DNA of 64,000 nt from an uncultured Paracoccaceae bacterium (GTDB lineage Bacteria > Pseudomonadota > Alphaproteobacteria > Rhodobacterales > Rhodobacteraceae): NCBI GenBank assembly GCA_947488175.1, contig CANKYO010000003.1, positions 186,001 to 250,000 of the forward strand, read 5' to 3'. The translations under genes were made by a program, and so were the position numbers. Shown one piece after another: positions 43,249 to 51,482 of the stretch (within the stretch, counting starts at the first letter, position 1; the number at the start of each line of letters is the position of its first letter). The notes beneath the pieces were generated by a model. It had not been told where the DNA came from. It did not search any database and worked only from the letters and a program-made list of their open reading frames with translations.

Positions 43249-44051
43249 GCTTTCAGCCGGTTGTCCCGCTGACCGGTTATGTCGGCTGGCGTTTTCTCGA
43301 ACGCACGCTGGAGAACCAGCAGACTGCGTTCTCGGAAAGCCAGCCGATTTCGCGCGCGACCGAATATTTTCGTGAAAACATCGCCAATGTGCGCACGGCC
43401 GAGGATCTGGTGAGCGACCGCAGGTTGTTGTCGGTTGCTTTGGGGGCGTTCGGGCTTGATGAAGATATCAACAATACGTTCTTCATCCGCAAAATTCTGG
43501 AAGATGGGACGATCTCTGATGATGCGTTGGCCAACCGGCTTGCCGACAATCGTTATGCCGATTTCAGCCGCGCCTTTGCATTCGGTGACAGACCAGCGCC
43601 ACGCACCGGTCTGATCGGGTTCGCGGATGAGATTGTTGACAGGTACGAGGTCCGCCAATTCGAACGTGCTGTTGGAGACCAGAACAATGATTTGCGCCTG
43701 GCAATGAATGTCAGCAGTGGCGCGTCGGACATCGTCGACCGGACGCAGAACGAAAATGCCCAATGGTTTTCGATCATGGGTAATGCGCCGCTGCGCAATG
43801 TATTTCAAACCGCACTTGGCTTGCCGGCAAGTGTCAGCAGCATCGATCTGGATAAGCAGCTTGAGCTGTTTCAGGAACGGTCGCAATCCGTTTTTGGCAC
43901 AGACAAGGTTAGTGATTTTACCGCGCCTGACATGCAGGACAAACTGATCCGCCTGTTCCTCGTCCGGTCGGAGGCGGCGGCCATCGCGACATCCTCTGGT
44001 GGGTCGACCGCCCTCACACTGTTGCAGTCTGTACCGCCCCTATTTGGCTGA
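43245..44051 (+). CDS. DUF1217 flagellar-associated protein
   Basis: A 268-residue protein of the DUF1217 family (PF06748), found in alphaproteobacterial flagellar clusters with unknown function. Segments: QPISRATEYFRENIANVRTAEDLVSDRRLL (residues about 33-62) and NALGAFGLDEDINN-like text GAFGLDEDINNTFFIRKILEDG, later GNAPLRNVFQTALGLP. It is largely helical with no signal peptide, which would suit an export substrate or cytoplasmic partner. It overlaps flbT by 4 bases. Its last 12 bases overlap the convergent fliI tail. Confidence 0.85.
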   Translation: MSFQPVVPLTGYVGWRFLERTLENQQTAFSESQPISRATEYFRENIANVRTAEDLVSDRRLLSVALGAFGLDEDINNTFFIRKILEDGTISDDALANRLADNRYADFSRAFAFGDRPAPRTGLIGFADEIVDRYEVRQFERAVGDQNNDLRLAMNVSSGASDIVDRTQNENAQWFSIMGNAPLRNVFQTALGLPASVSSIDLDKQLELFQERSQSVFGTDKVSDFTAPDMQDKLIRLFLVRSEAAAIATSSGGSTALTLLQSVPPLFG

Positions 44052-45401
44052 TGCTGGCCGCAACTCTTCTGTTTTCATCGGAGTGGAAGAGCCTGCCACC
44101 GCCTGCCGCAGCTTTGCAAAATGGGCGAGCGTGCCGCGGGTGTCTTTGATAGTCAGGAAAGAATCCAGACTGGGCGCGCATGCGATGGCGGCATCAATTG
44201 CCGGGTCCGACCCTGAGGAGTAGAGCCCCGACTGGATCATCAGTTCGGCCCGATCATAGGCCCCCAGATGCGCTCTTGCCTGCGCAATCATTGCGTTTTC
44301 CTGCGGCGTCGCCGCATCTGGCAAGGACCGAGAGACTGACCTGAGCACGTTGATTGCGGGGAACCGGCCCCGCTCGGCGATCTCACGGTCGAGCACAACG
44401 TGTCCGTCCAGCACGCCGCGCAGCATATCCGCAACCGGTTCGTCCATATCGGACCCTGCAACAAGAACAGAGAACACTGCCGTGATGTCCCCCGCCGTTG
44501 CAGTACCCGGCCCGGCCCGTTCGCAAAGCGAAGCGATGGCCAGGCTGGTTGATGCAGGGTAGCCGCGCAGATTGGCGTTTTCGCCAGCTGCGACAGCGAC
44601 CTCGCGATGGGCCTCGCAGAACCGGGTGACGGAGTCGACCAGCAGCAGAACCTGCTGTCCCTTGTCGCGAAAATGCTCGGCCACTGACATGGCCGCCCAA
44701 GCGCAGTTGCGGCGCATCTGCGGTGCGCGATCTGATGTCGCGGCGACCACTACAGACCTCTGCATCCCCTCTGGTCCCAGCACGTCCTCTACGAAGTGGC
44801 GCAATTCGCGCCCCCGTTCACCCACAAGGGCAATGACGATCATATCGGCGACCACACCGCGGGCCAGATCAGCCAGCAGGCTGGATTTGCCCACGCCTGA
44901 TCCGGCAAATAGGCCGATCCGCTGGCCCTGGACCAGCGGCAGAAGCGTATTGAAGACAGCCAGCCCGGTTTCCAGCCGCGCACCCATTGCGCGCCGCTGA
45001 TGTGGAGCTGGCGGCGTGGCGCGCAACGCACGCGGAGCGACACCGGGCAGCAGCGGGCGACCGTCCAGCGGCTTGCCATCAGGATCGATCACCCGACCGA
45101 TCCAACTGTCATCAGGCGCAAATTTCGGCGGCGGCGCAAAAACGACACGATCCCCGATGGATATACCTTCGGCGGCTCCTTCGATCAGTAGATGCGCGCC
45201 CCTCGCGTCGAGCCGCACAACCTCAGCCGTCATACGCTCTGACCCTGCGTGGATTTCCGCGCGATCCCCGAGCCGCACGACCGCGCTGACCCCGCCAACC
45301 TGCACCGTGCCCGTGGCCACACCAAGAACCCGGCCGACGTGGTGGATATGTGACAGCCCCGAAATCGCTTTTGTCATCTGTGCAAACAAGTTTTCGGTCA
45401 T
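44040..45401 (-). CDS. fliI: Flagellar export ATPase FliI
   Basis: F1-like ATPase that energises and orders flagellar protein export. The 453-residue protein has Walker A GLFAGSGVGKSSLLADLARG (about residues 150-170), Walker B VLLLVDSVTRFCEAHREVA, and the FliI stretch RGYPASTSLAIASLCERAGPG with downstream GDITAVFSVLVAGSDMDEPVAD. ATG 45401 is used; ATG 45425 and 45377 are in-frame alternatives. It is divergent from flgB and its 3' end overlaps the DUF1217 gene by 12 bases. No fliJ is directly linked, but a FliJ-like gene lies at 50008. Confidence 0.93.
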   Translation of the reverse strand: MTENLFAQMTKAISGLSHIHHVGRVLGVATGTVQVGGVSAVVRLGDRAEIHAGSERMTAEVVRLDARGAHLLIEGAAEGISIGDRVVFAPPPKFAPDDSWIGRVIDPDGKPLDGRPLLPGVAPRALRATPPAPHQRRAMGARLETGLAVFNTLLPLVQGQRIGLFAGSGVGKSSLLADLARGVVADMIVIALVGERGRELRHFVEDVLGPEGMQRSVVVAATSDRAPQMRRNCAWAAMSVAEHFRDKGQQVLLLVDSVTRFCEAHREVAVAAGENANLRGYPASTSLAIASLCERAGPGTATAGDITAVFSVLVAGSDMDEPVADMLRGVLDGHVVLDREIAERGRFPAINVLRSVSRSLPDAATPQENAMIAQARAHLGAYDRAELMIQSGLYSSGSDPAIDAAIACAPSLDSFLTIKDTRGTLAHFAKLRQAVAGSSTPMKTEELRPASAK

Positions 45402-45449
45402 GTTTTGTTCCGTCCGGTTAACCACAAACCTCTTCTTAAGGAATCAGGC

Positions 45450-45464
45450 TTAATGCTTCGTTGA
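45450..45464 (+). promoter_or_regulatory. Possible CtrA site in the fliI/flgB divergent gap
   Basis: TTAA-N7-TTGA, one mismatch from TTAA-N7-TTAA, 24 bases before the flgB ATG in an 86-base gap that must hold both divergent promoters. Two further TTAA tetramers (45427 region and 45435-45439) flank it. Confidence 0.35.
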
Positions 45465-45487
45465 AACCAGACGAGGGAGAATCCCCG

Positions 45488-45874
45488 ATGTACAATTCAC
45501 TGGAGCTGTTCCAGACCGCTACTGCGATGGCCCGCCATGCCGGGTCACGACAGGCCGTTGTGGCCCGCAACATCGCAAATGCCGATACGCCGGGATATCA
45601 GGCCCGGCATATCGCGCCATTCCAGGAAACCTATGGCGCGACCGGATCGGTCCAGATGCGGACCACACGGGTCGGTCACATGTCAGGGGCAGCATATGGT
45701 GTCCCTGCTGCGGTCGTCACCGCCCGTGATGCTGAACCCTCACCGAATGGCAACACCGTTTCCCTTGAAGAAGAGCTGTTGAATTCGGTTGCCGTCAGTC
45801 GAGAGCATAATCGTGCCCTGACGGTCTATCGGCACGCGATGACGGTTCTGCGCACGACGCTTGGCCGATCATAG
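45488..45874 (+). CDS. flgB: Flagellar basal-body rod protein FlgB
   Basis: Proximal rod subunit, 128 residues. MYNSLELFQTATAMARHAGSRQAVVARNIANADTPGYQARH carries the rod-protein N-terminal signature (core ARNIANADTPGYQA, residues about 29-42), and LNSVAVSREHNRALTVYRHAMTVLRTTLG the helical C-terminus. ATG 45488 follows GGGAGA; an upstream in-frame TTG at 45461 is less likely. First gene of the run flgB-flgC-fliE-fliQ-flgF-flgG-flgA-flgH-fliL-like. Confidence 0.92.
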   Translation: MYNSLELFQTATAMARHAGSRQAVVARNIANADTPGYQARHIAPFQETYGATGSVQMRTTRVGHMSGAAYGVPAAVVTARDAEPSPNGNTVSLEEELLNSVAVSREHNRALTVYRHAMTVLRTTLGRS

Positions 45875-45884
45875 GAGGTGACGC

Positions 45885-46277
45885 ATGACAGATTTCAGCG
45901 AAGCCATGTCAGTTGCTGCAAGCGGGATGAAGGCGCAGGCCAACCGCCTGCGGCATGTGTCAGAGAATATCGCAAACACCGATACCCCCGGTTATCAGCG
46001 CAAGACCGTTTCGTTCGAACAGATGGTCGCGGACGGGCGTGCGACAGGGGCAGTGACAACCGGCAAGATGCAGCTGGATAACAGCGAGTTGACCCGCATT
46101 TACGACCCGGCCAATCCGCTTGCTGACGACACGGGCCATTATGATGGATCCAACGTCAATCTGCTGGTCGAGATTGCGGACGCCCGCGAGGCGCAGCGCA
46201 GCTATGAGGCCAATCTCAAAATGTTCGATCAGGTGCGGCAGATGTCGTCGGCACTGATGGATCTTCTTCGGAATTAA
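45885..46277 (+). CDS. flgC: Flagellar basal-body rod protein FlgC
   Basis: Proximal rod subunit, 130 residues. N-terminus EAMSVAASGMKAQANRLRHVSENIANTDTPGYQRKTVSF with the core SENIANTDTPGYQ, and C-terminus DGSNVNLLVEIADAREAQRSYEANLKMFDQV, typical of FlgC. Start ATG 45885 lies 10 bases after flgB behind AGGAGG. It overlaps nothing; fliE follows 12 bases later. Confidence 0.94.
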   Translation: MTDFSEAMSVAASGMKAQANRLRHVSENIANTDTPGYQRKTVSFEQMVADGRATGAVTTGKMQLDNSELTRIYDPANPLADDTGHYDGSNVNLLVEIADAREAQRSYEANLKMFDQVRQMSSALMDLLRN

Positions 46278-46289
46278 AGGAGCAACCCC

Positions 46290-46568
46290 ATGGATATCAA
46301 TGCACTTGTCGCCCAGAACTATGCTGCCGGTAAGGCAGCCACCGCACCGGGCGGTGATGGCGGAAACGCCCTTTTGGGGGCCGCGCAGGACTTCATGCAG
46401 ACCATGCGAGCCAGTGAAAACACGGCGATGCAGGCCATGACTGCTGGTGCGGATCCGCATGCGCTGGTGCAGGCCCTCGCCCAGACTGAACTGGCGGTAC
46501 AGACCGCAGTGACGGTGCGGGACAAGGTGGTCGAGGCTTATCAGGAAATCCTGCGGATGCCTGTCTGA
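46290..46568 (+). CDS. fliE: Flagellar hook-basal body complex protein FliE
   Basis: Links the MS ring to the rod. The 92-residue protein has a helical N-terminus and the FliE C-terminal core MTAGADPHALVQALAQTELAVQTAVTVRDKVVEAYQEILRMPV (ends VVEAYQEILRMPV, a strong family marker). Start ATG 46290 follows AAGGAGC. The last base of the stop is shared with the fliQ ATG region (46568), so translation is coupled. Confidence 0.92.
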   Translation: MDINALVAQNYAAGKAATAPGGDGGNALLGAAQDFMQTMRASENTAMQAMTAGADPHALVQALAQTELAVQTAVTVRDKVVEAYQEILRMPV

Positions 46569-46834
46569 TGGATGAAGCGCTGTTTTACGACACGCTGCGG
46601 CAGGGATTGTGGACCGCATTTGTGATCTCGATCCCCATTCTGACCGTCGCCCTTGCGGCCGGTCTGGTCGTTGGCCTGTTTCAGGCGCTGACATCTATTC
46701 AGGAAATGACACTGACTTTCGTACCCAAACTGGCCGCGATCATCGGCACCTTCTGGATCACTATGGCGTTTATGTCCGAAGCATTGGTGAGCCTGTTCAA
46801 GGGCACCCTGATCCCGATCATCGCAGGAGGATAG
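46568..46834 (+). CDS. fliQ: Flagellar export gate protein FliQ
   Basis: Inner-membrane component of the type III export gate (FliPQR), 88 residues with two transmembrane helices: AFVISIPILTVALAAGLVVGLFQALTSIQEMTL and FVPKLAAIIGTFWITMAFMSEALVSLF (cited by WTAFVISIPILTVAL and LAAIIGTFWITMAF). Length and topology are exactly those of FliQ. It sits between fliE and flgF, while fliP (62270) and fliR (51479) lie elsewhere in the cluster. Confidence 0.92.
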   Translation: MDEALFYDTLRQGLWTAFVISIPILTVALAAGLVVGLFQALTSIQEMTLTFVPKLAAIIGTFWITMAFMSEALVSLFKGTLIPIIAGG

Positions 46835-46836
46835 AC

Positions 46837-47553
46837 ATGGACAATGCCTCATACACCGCGTTGACGCGGCAATCAGGCCTGATGCAGGAAATGCGCGCGC
46901 TGGCCAATAACATTGCCAACAGTTCAACCACCGGTTTCCGGGCCGAGGGGGTGATGTTTTCTGAACATATCAAGGCGCTGGGCCCCGGCGCCGATTCGCT
47001 TTCGATGGCGACTGCGGCCGTGCGCGACACCGTCATGACCCAAGGCAGCCTGTCCCAGACCGGGGGTACGTTTGATCTGGCCATCGAAGGCGACGGTTTC
47101 TTTCTGATCGAAACGCCGAACGGGCAGCGCCTGACCCGCGCCGGGGCGTTTCGCCCCAATGAAAACGGCGATCTGGTTACGCCTGATGGGTATCAGGTGC
47201 TGGATGCGGGCGGTGCGCCGGTTTTTGTGCCGCAGGGTGTCGGCCGCATCGGTATCAGCCCGGATGGGACGATCAGCGCAGGTGGGCAACCGATTGGCCA
47301 GATCGGTCTGGTGATCCCGACAGACCCAAACCAGATGTTTCGCGAGGGCGGCGTGATGTTCGAGGCGCGGGGCGGCTTTGAACCGGCACCGGATGGCCGC
47401 ATGTTGCAGGGCTTTCTGGAGGATTCGAACGTCAATCCGATCCTGCAGGTCAGCCGCATGATCGAAGTCCAGCGCGCCTATGAACTGGGCCAGAATTTTC
47501 TGGACAAAGAAGATGAACGCATTCGCGGCGTTATCGAAGCTATACGGCGGTAG
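46837..47553 (+). CDS. flgF: Flagellar rod protein FlgF
   Basis: Proximal rod subunit, 238 residues. N-terminal YTALTRQSGLMQEMRALANNIANSSTTGFRAEGVMF (core NNIANSSTTGFRAE), central FDLAIEGDGFFLIETPNGQRLTRAGAFRPNENG, and C-terminal GFLEDSNVNPILQVSRMIEVQRAYELGQ, all rod/hook-family marks. ATG 46837 follows GGAGG. Distinguished from flgG, 12 bases downstream, by length and by the TTGFRAE pattern. Confidence 0.92.
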   Translation: MDNASYTALTRQSGLMQEMRALANNIANSSTTGFRAEGVMFSEHIKALGPGADSLSMATAAVRDTVMTQGSLSQTGGTFDLAIEGDGFFLIETPNGQRLTRAGAFRPNENGDLVTPDGYQVLDAGGAPVFVPQGVGRIGISPDGTISAGGQPIGQIGLVIPTDPNQMFREGGVMFEARGGFEPAPDGRMLQGFLEDSNVNPILQVSRMIEVQRAYELGQNFLDKEDERIRGVIEAIRR

Positions 47554-47565
47554 AGGAGCAGGGAT

Positions 47566-48351
47566 ATGAGGGCACTTAAGATTGCGGCGGCAGGTATGTC
47601 TGCCCAGCAAATGCGGGTTGAAGTGATTTCCAACAACCTCGCAAATATGAACACCACCGGCTATAACGCGCGGCGCGCCGAATTTGCTGACCTGCATTAT
47701 CAGCAATTGGCCAGGCCGGGCACGATCAATGCATCTGATGGCACGGTGCTGCCGACAGGGGTGCAACTGGGCCTTGGGGTGCGGGCCAATGCCGTATCCG
47801 TGATGCTGAGCCAGGGGTCACTTGCGGCCACCGGTGGCGATCTTGATGTCGCGATCGAGGGCGATGGATATCTAGAGGTGACGCTGCCGTCGGGTGTTTC
47901 AGCCTATACCCGCGATGGCGGGCTAAAACTGACGGGTGATGGTCAGGTGGTCACGTCTGATGGGTACCCGGTTGTGCCGGATGTCACGATCCCGCGCGAT
48001 ACGCGTTCAATCTCGATCAATGCTGAGGGCGAGATTTACGGTTATTTCAATGATCAAGTGCAGCCACAGTTGCTGGGCCAGTTTACGCTGGCGGGTTTCA
48101 CAAACCCCAAGGGGCTTGAAGCGATAGGATCGAACCTGTTTCTGGAAACCCCGGCCTCTGGCCCGTCCGTGGTTACCACGCCCGGCGAAGACGGGTTGGG
48201 TGTGTTGCGGCAAGGATATCTGGAGGATAGTTCGGTTGATCCGGTCCGCGAGGTGACCGATCTGATCGAGGCGCAGCGCGGGTATGAGCTGAACTCCAAA
48301 GTGATCACCGCCGCCGACCAAATGCTGAGCGCGATGGTACAGTTGAGATGA
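47566..48351 (+). CDS. flgG: Flagellar distal rod protein FlgG
   Basis: Distal rod subunit, 261 residues. Begins MRALKIAAAGMSAQQMRVEVISNNLANMNTTGYNARRAEF (core SNNLANMNTTGYNA), has LDVAIEGDGYLEVTLPSGVSAYTRDGGLKL, and ends GYLEDSSVDPVREVTDLIEAQRGYELNSKVITAADQML. This is the canonical FlgG form. Its stop overlaps the flgA ATG by 4 bases. Confidence 0.95.
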   Translation: MRALKIAAAGMSAQQMRVEVISNNLANMNTTGYNARRAEFADLHYQQLARPGTINASDGTVLPTGVQLGLGVRANAVSVMLSQGSLAATGGDLDVAIEGDGYLEVTLPSGVSAYTRDGGLKLTGDGQVVTSDGYPVVPDVTIPRDTRSISINAEGEIYGYFNDQVQPQLLGQFTLAGFTNPKGLEAIGSNLFLETPASGPSVVTTPGEDGLGVLRQGYLEDSSVDPVREVTDLIEAQRGYELNSKVITAADQMLSAMVQLR

Positions 48352-48764
48352 TTTGCAGGCTCGCATTTTGTGCTTTGCTGGCGGGGCCAGTGGTGGCGGA
48401 TACCGTTGTGGCCGCCCGCACGATCCCCGCGCAAACGATGATCATGCCCGAAGACATCCTGACCCGCGACCGCGATGTGCCCGGCAGTGTTGAAAACCCA
48501 AATGATATCATTGGGATGGAGGCGCGGGTTGCCCTTTATGCCGGGCGCCCGATCCGGCCGGGCGATGTGGGGTTTCCGGCGGTGGTCGAACGTAACCAGA
48601 TCATCCCGCTGCATTATCAAAGCAATGGTCTGGTGATTTCGACCGAAGGGCGCGCCTTGGGGCGTGCCGGGCCCGGTGACATCATCCGCGTGATGAATAT
48701 CAGCTCTCGTAGCACCGTGACTGCCCGGATTGGTGCAGACGGTGCTGGCTATGTGGCCCGGTAA
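48348..48764 (+). CDS. flgA: P-ring assembly chaperone FlgA, short form
   Basis: Periplasmic chaperone for P-ring subunit FlgI. The 138-residue protein has a signal peptide (LAFCALLAGPVVADT) and a SAF-type domain VVAARTIPAQTMIMPEDILTRDRDVPG, with YAGRPIRPGDVGFPAVVERNQI and the C-terminal beta segments. It lacks the extra N-terminal domain of enterobacterial FlgA (about 220 residues); the short form is usual in this group. FlgI is not in the window. Confidence 0.85.
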   Translation: MICRLAFCALLAGPVVADTVVAARTIPAQTMIMPEDILTRDRDVPGSVENPNDIIGMEARVALYAGRPIRPGDVGFPAVVERNQIIPLHYQSNGLVISTEGRALGRAGPGDIIRVMNISSRSTVTARIGADGAGYVAR

Positions 48765-48773
48765 GGAATGAAC

Positions 48774-49496
48774 ATGCGTATAACCGTTGCATTAATAGCC
48801 GTATTGGCGGGTTGTAGCACCACACCCATCGGCCAGCCGCCCCCCTTTACCCCGCCAGACCGCACGGTCGAACGGAATGCGATGCTGAACCCCGGTACGG
48901 CAGCGGCGATCCAGACGACAGCGCTTGCGCCATCGTCCCGGGCATCGCTTTGGACAGGTGAGCGCGGATCGCTTCTGGGTGATCGCCGGGCAATGCAGCG
49001 TGGCGATATCATGACGGTGGTGATCGAGATTGATGACAGTGCCGAGATATCGAATTCCTCCGACAGGTCCCGTTCGGCTTCGCAGCAGGCAGCGATCCCG
49101 CAGCTTCTGGGTATTCCGCAACGGCTGGATCCACGTTTGCCGGAAGGCGCGTCATCGGCAGCGCTGGTTGATCTGAATTCACAAAGCTCATCATCCGGTG
49201 ACGGCACCGTGCGGCGTAACGAAAAGCTGACCTTGCGGGTTGCGGTGACAGTCACGGATGTGCTGCCCAACGGGGTTCTTTCCATTGTCGGACAGCAAGA
49301 GGTGCGGGTGAATTTCGAACTGCGAGAGTTGCTCGTGACCGGCTATGTCCGGCCAGAGGACATCACCCGGCAAAATGAAATCACCTATGACAAGATCGCG
49401 TCGGCGCGCATCTCTTACGGCGGCCGCGGCCAGATCACAGATATGCAACAACCTCGCTATGGCCAGCAGGTGCTGGAGTCCGCCCTGCCGTTCTGA
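48774..49496 (+). CDS. flgH: Flagellar L-ring protein FlgH
   Basis: Outer-membrane lipoprotein forming the L-ring, 240 residues. The lipobox LAGCS (cysteine at about residue 15) follows a short hydrophobic signal. Downstream SLWTGERGSLLGDRRAMQRGDIMTVVIEIDDSAEISNSSDRS and NGVLSIVGQQEVRVNFELRELLVTGYVRPEDITRQNEITYDKIASARISYGGRGQ are the FlgH core (cited by GDRRAMQRGDIMTVVI and ELLVTGYVRPEDI). ATG 48774 is 6 bases after AAGGA; the ATG at 48768 is too close. Confidence 0.93.
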   Translation: MRITVALIAVLAGCSTTPIGQPPPFTPPDRTVERNAMLNPGTAAAIQTTALAPSSRASLWTGERGSLLGDRRAMQRGDIMTVVIEIDDSAEISNSSDRSRSASQQAAIPQLLGIPQRLDPRLPEGASSAALVDLNSQSSSSGDGTVRRNEKLTLRVAVTVTDVLPNGVLSIVGQQEVRVNFELRELLVTGYVRPEDITRQNEITYDKIASARISYGGRGQITDMQQPRYGQQVLESALPF

Positions 49497-49516
49497 TCCC
49501 CTTCAGGAGTGACAAG

Positions 49517-50020
49517 ATGAAAAAACTGCTTCTGCCTTTGCTGCTGGCCCTGATTGGTGTCGGCGGCGGCGTGGGCGCTGGTCTGTATCTGAAACCCGAA
49601 CCGGTCGAAGACCCGCTTGCCGAAGGGCACCCCTGTGGTGATGCAGGAGAGACCGAGAAAGCGGCGGAAGAACCTGCCGTTGCTCCGGCGACCGAAGAGC
49701 GGGATTACGTCAAGCTTAACAACCAGTTTGTCATCCCTGTGGTCGAAGACGGGTCTGTCACGGCGCTGGTTGTGATGTCATTGAATGTTGAGGTCACAGC
49801 CGGTTCAGGCCCAGCTGTTTTTGCGGCAGAACCCAAGCTGCGGGACGGTTTCCTGCAGGATATGTTCGATCACGCCAATATCGGCGGGTTTTCGGGGAAT
49901 TTCACCAGCGGGACAAACATGCGCGCCTTGCGGAGCGAGCTTTTGCGGACCGCGCGCGAGGTGGTGGGTGATCCTGTCACCGATGTCCTGATCATCGATA
50001 TCGTTCGTCAGGATTCGTAG
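49517..50020 (+). CDS. FliL-like flagellar basal-body-associated protein (first of two)
   Basis: A 167-residue protein with one N-terminal transmembrane helix (LLLPLLLALIGVGGGVGAGLYL) and a periplasmic domain of the FliL shape, DYVKLNNQFVIPVVEDGSVTALVVMSLNVEV and C-terminal EVVGDPVTDVLIIDIVRQDS. FliL tunes stator function and torque. It is the second FliL-like gene in this window; the copy at 59227 is the better match. Placed last in the flgB-flgH run. The 3' end overlaps the convergent fliJ-like gene by 13 bases. Confidence 0.78.
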   Translation: MKKLLLPLLLALIGVGGGVGAGLYLKPEPVEDPLAEGHPCGDAGETEKAAEEPAVAPATEERDYVKLNNQFVIPVVEDGSVTALVVMSLNVEVTAGSGPAVFAAEPKLRDGFLQDMFDHANIGGFSGNFTSGTNMRALRSELLRTAREVVGDPVTDVLIIDIVRQDS

Positions 50021-50403
50021 TCTTGCTTGCGCTGCAATGTGCGTTTCTGCGATTGGACAGTTTGGTCATGCAAGGTTTGCGTGACCTGATCACGCCCAAA
50101 TGCGCGCTTTAGCTTGACCCGGCAGCTTGCCTTGAGTGCCAGGACCTGTGCCAATTCGGCATTGATCGTCGCGCGGCGCTGATCCACCCATTGGTGCCAC
50201 CGAATATCGGCCCCGGCGATCAGGGCGGCGTCATCCGACTGGCGGCTGGCCTGCGCTTGCCTCGATTTGCTCTGGATTAACTGTTCAAGGTTCTGGCGCA
50301 GCGCGGATTCCCTGCGCAGCAGTTCCGCCATCTCGGCTTGGGCTGCCCGAAACTGCAACCCGGAGAGTTGTTTCAGCCCGTCAAGCTGGTGCTTTCGGGT
50401 CAT
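50008..50403 (-). CDS. FliJ-like coiled-coil protein
   Basis: A 131-residue almost wholly helical basic protein: LDGLKQLSGLQFRAAQAEMAELLRRESALRQNLEQL (a long heptad-like segment at residues 7-43), INAELAQVLALKASCRVKLKRAFGRDQVTQTLHDQTVQSQKRTL (about 80-123). The length, charge and all-helix build match FliJ, the general export chaperone that binds FliI. It overlaps flhB by 4 bases and closes the row flhA-fliR-flhB. Recognised by context and pattern, not clear identity. Confidence 0.55.
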   Translation of the reverse strand: MTRKHQLDGLKQLSGLQFRAAQAEMAELLRRESALRQNLEQLIQSKSRQAQASRQSDDAALIAGADIRWHQWVDQRRATINAELAQVLALKASCRVKLKRAFGRDQVTQTLHDQTVQSQKRTLQRKQDYES

Positions 50404-51482
50404 CGGTTCTGGACTTTCTGGCGGATGCTTTCGGCAAAGCGAATGGCCGCTGCGACTGCACGATAGTGGTCGGGCGCGATTTCAGCCCCGATTTCGACAC
50501 TGGCATGCAGCGCGCGCGCCGTCGGCGGATCGGAATGGAGTGGTACGGCGTGTTCGCTGGCCAGTTCCCGGATACGCGCCGCGATTTCATCCACCCCTTT
50601 GGCCACACAAACCGGCGCGCTGCCCGCCATGCGATCCCATTTGAGGGCGACGGCGAAATGGGTCGGGTTCACGATTACGACATCCGCTGTCGGCACATCG
50701 GCCAACATCTTGTTCATCGCGATTTCCTGGCCTTTTTGCCGTCTTTGCTGCTTCATGGTTGGGTCGCCTTCGGATTGCTTGAGCTCCTCCATCATTTCCT
50801 TACGGCTCATCCGGTTTTTGCGGATGTGTTCGGCCCGCTGCCATAGGAAATCAATGCCGCCCAGCACAAGCGCCACCAGCAGGACAATCATCATCAGTCC
50901 AACGATCATCCGCCCCAGCTCTGCCACGATCAGGCCCGGGGGCAACTGCATGCTGCCGACAATCCGGTCGATCTGGGACATCAGAAAGAACGCCATGATG
51001 ACGCTGTAAATGATCAGCTTGGTCATGCTTTTGACGAATTCAAACAGGCCCTGCCGGCCGAATTTGTTCTTGAAGCCGGCGATAGGTGAAATCCGGTTCA
51101 GCTTTGGCGCAACCTTGCTGGGTGCGACGACGAATGCGCGCTGTGCCACGACGGATAGAATGGCAAGAATGGTGGGCATGGCAAACCAGGGTGTGGTGTT
51201 CCAGACGGCCTCTTGCAGGATGCCGCCCATGGCGGGGTTTGGTGACCCTGCAAAAAGATCGGCGGAGATATCGGCGGATTGGCCTAACAGCACGCCCAAG
51301 ACCGTGCCGAGCCCGATGAGTGCCGCAGGACCGATGGTGACCAGTACCAGCAGGAAACCGCCATAGGCCGCCGCTGTGGTCAGATCTGTTGACCTGGCGA
51401 TTTCGCCCTTTTTGCGAGCATCGTCGAGCTTTTTCTGGCTTGGTTCGAATTGCTTGTCGTTGTCTTCGTCCTGGTCGCTCAT
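50400..51482 (-). CDS. flhB: Flagellar export switch protein FlhB
   Basis: Inner-membrane export protein that switches substrate class by autocleavage. The 360-residue protein has four transmembrane helices (among them LIGLGTVLGVLLGQSADIS, TILAILSVVAQRAFVVAP, SMTKLIIYSVIMAFFLMS, LMMIVLLVALVLGGIDFLW) and a cytoplasmic domain holding the autocleavage motif NPTH in DVVIVNPTHFAVALKWD (residue about 268). Start ATG 51482 overlaps fliR by 4 bases. All landmarks are intact, so switching should work. Confidence 0.95.
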   Translation of the reverse strand: MSDQDEDNDKQFEPSQKKLDDARKKGEIARSTDLTTAAAYGGFLLVLVTIGPAALIGLGTVLGVLLGQSADISADLFAGSPNPAMGGILQEAVWNTTPWFAMPTILAILSVVAQRAFVVAPSKVAPKLNRISPIAGFKNKFGRQGLFEFVKSMTKLIIYSVIMAFFLMSQIDRIVGSMQLPPGLIVAELGRMIVGLMMIVLLVALVLGGIDFLWQRAEHIRKNRMSRKEMMEELKQSEGDPTMKQQRRQKGQEIAMNKMLADVPTADVVIVNPTHFAVALKWDRMAGSAPVCVAKGVDEIAARIRELASEHAVPLHSDPPTARALHASVEIGAEIAPDHYRAVAAAIRFAESIRQKVQNR

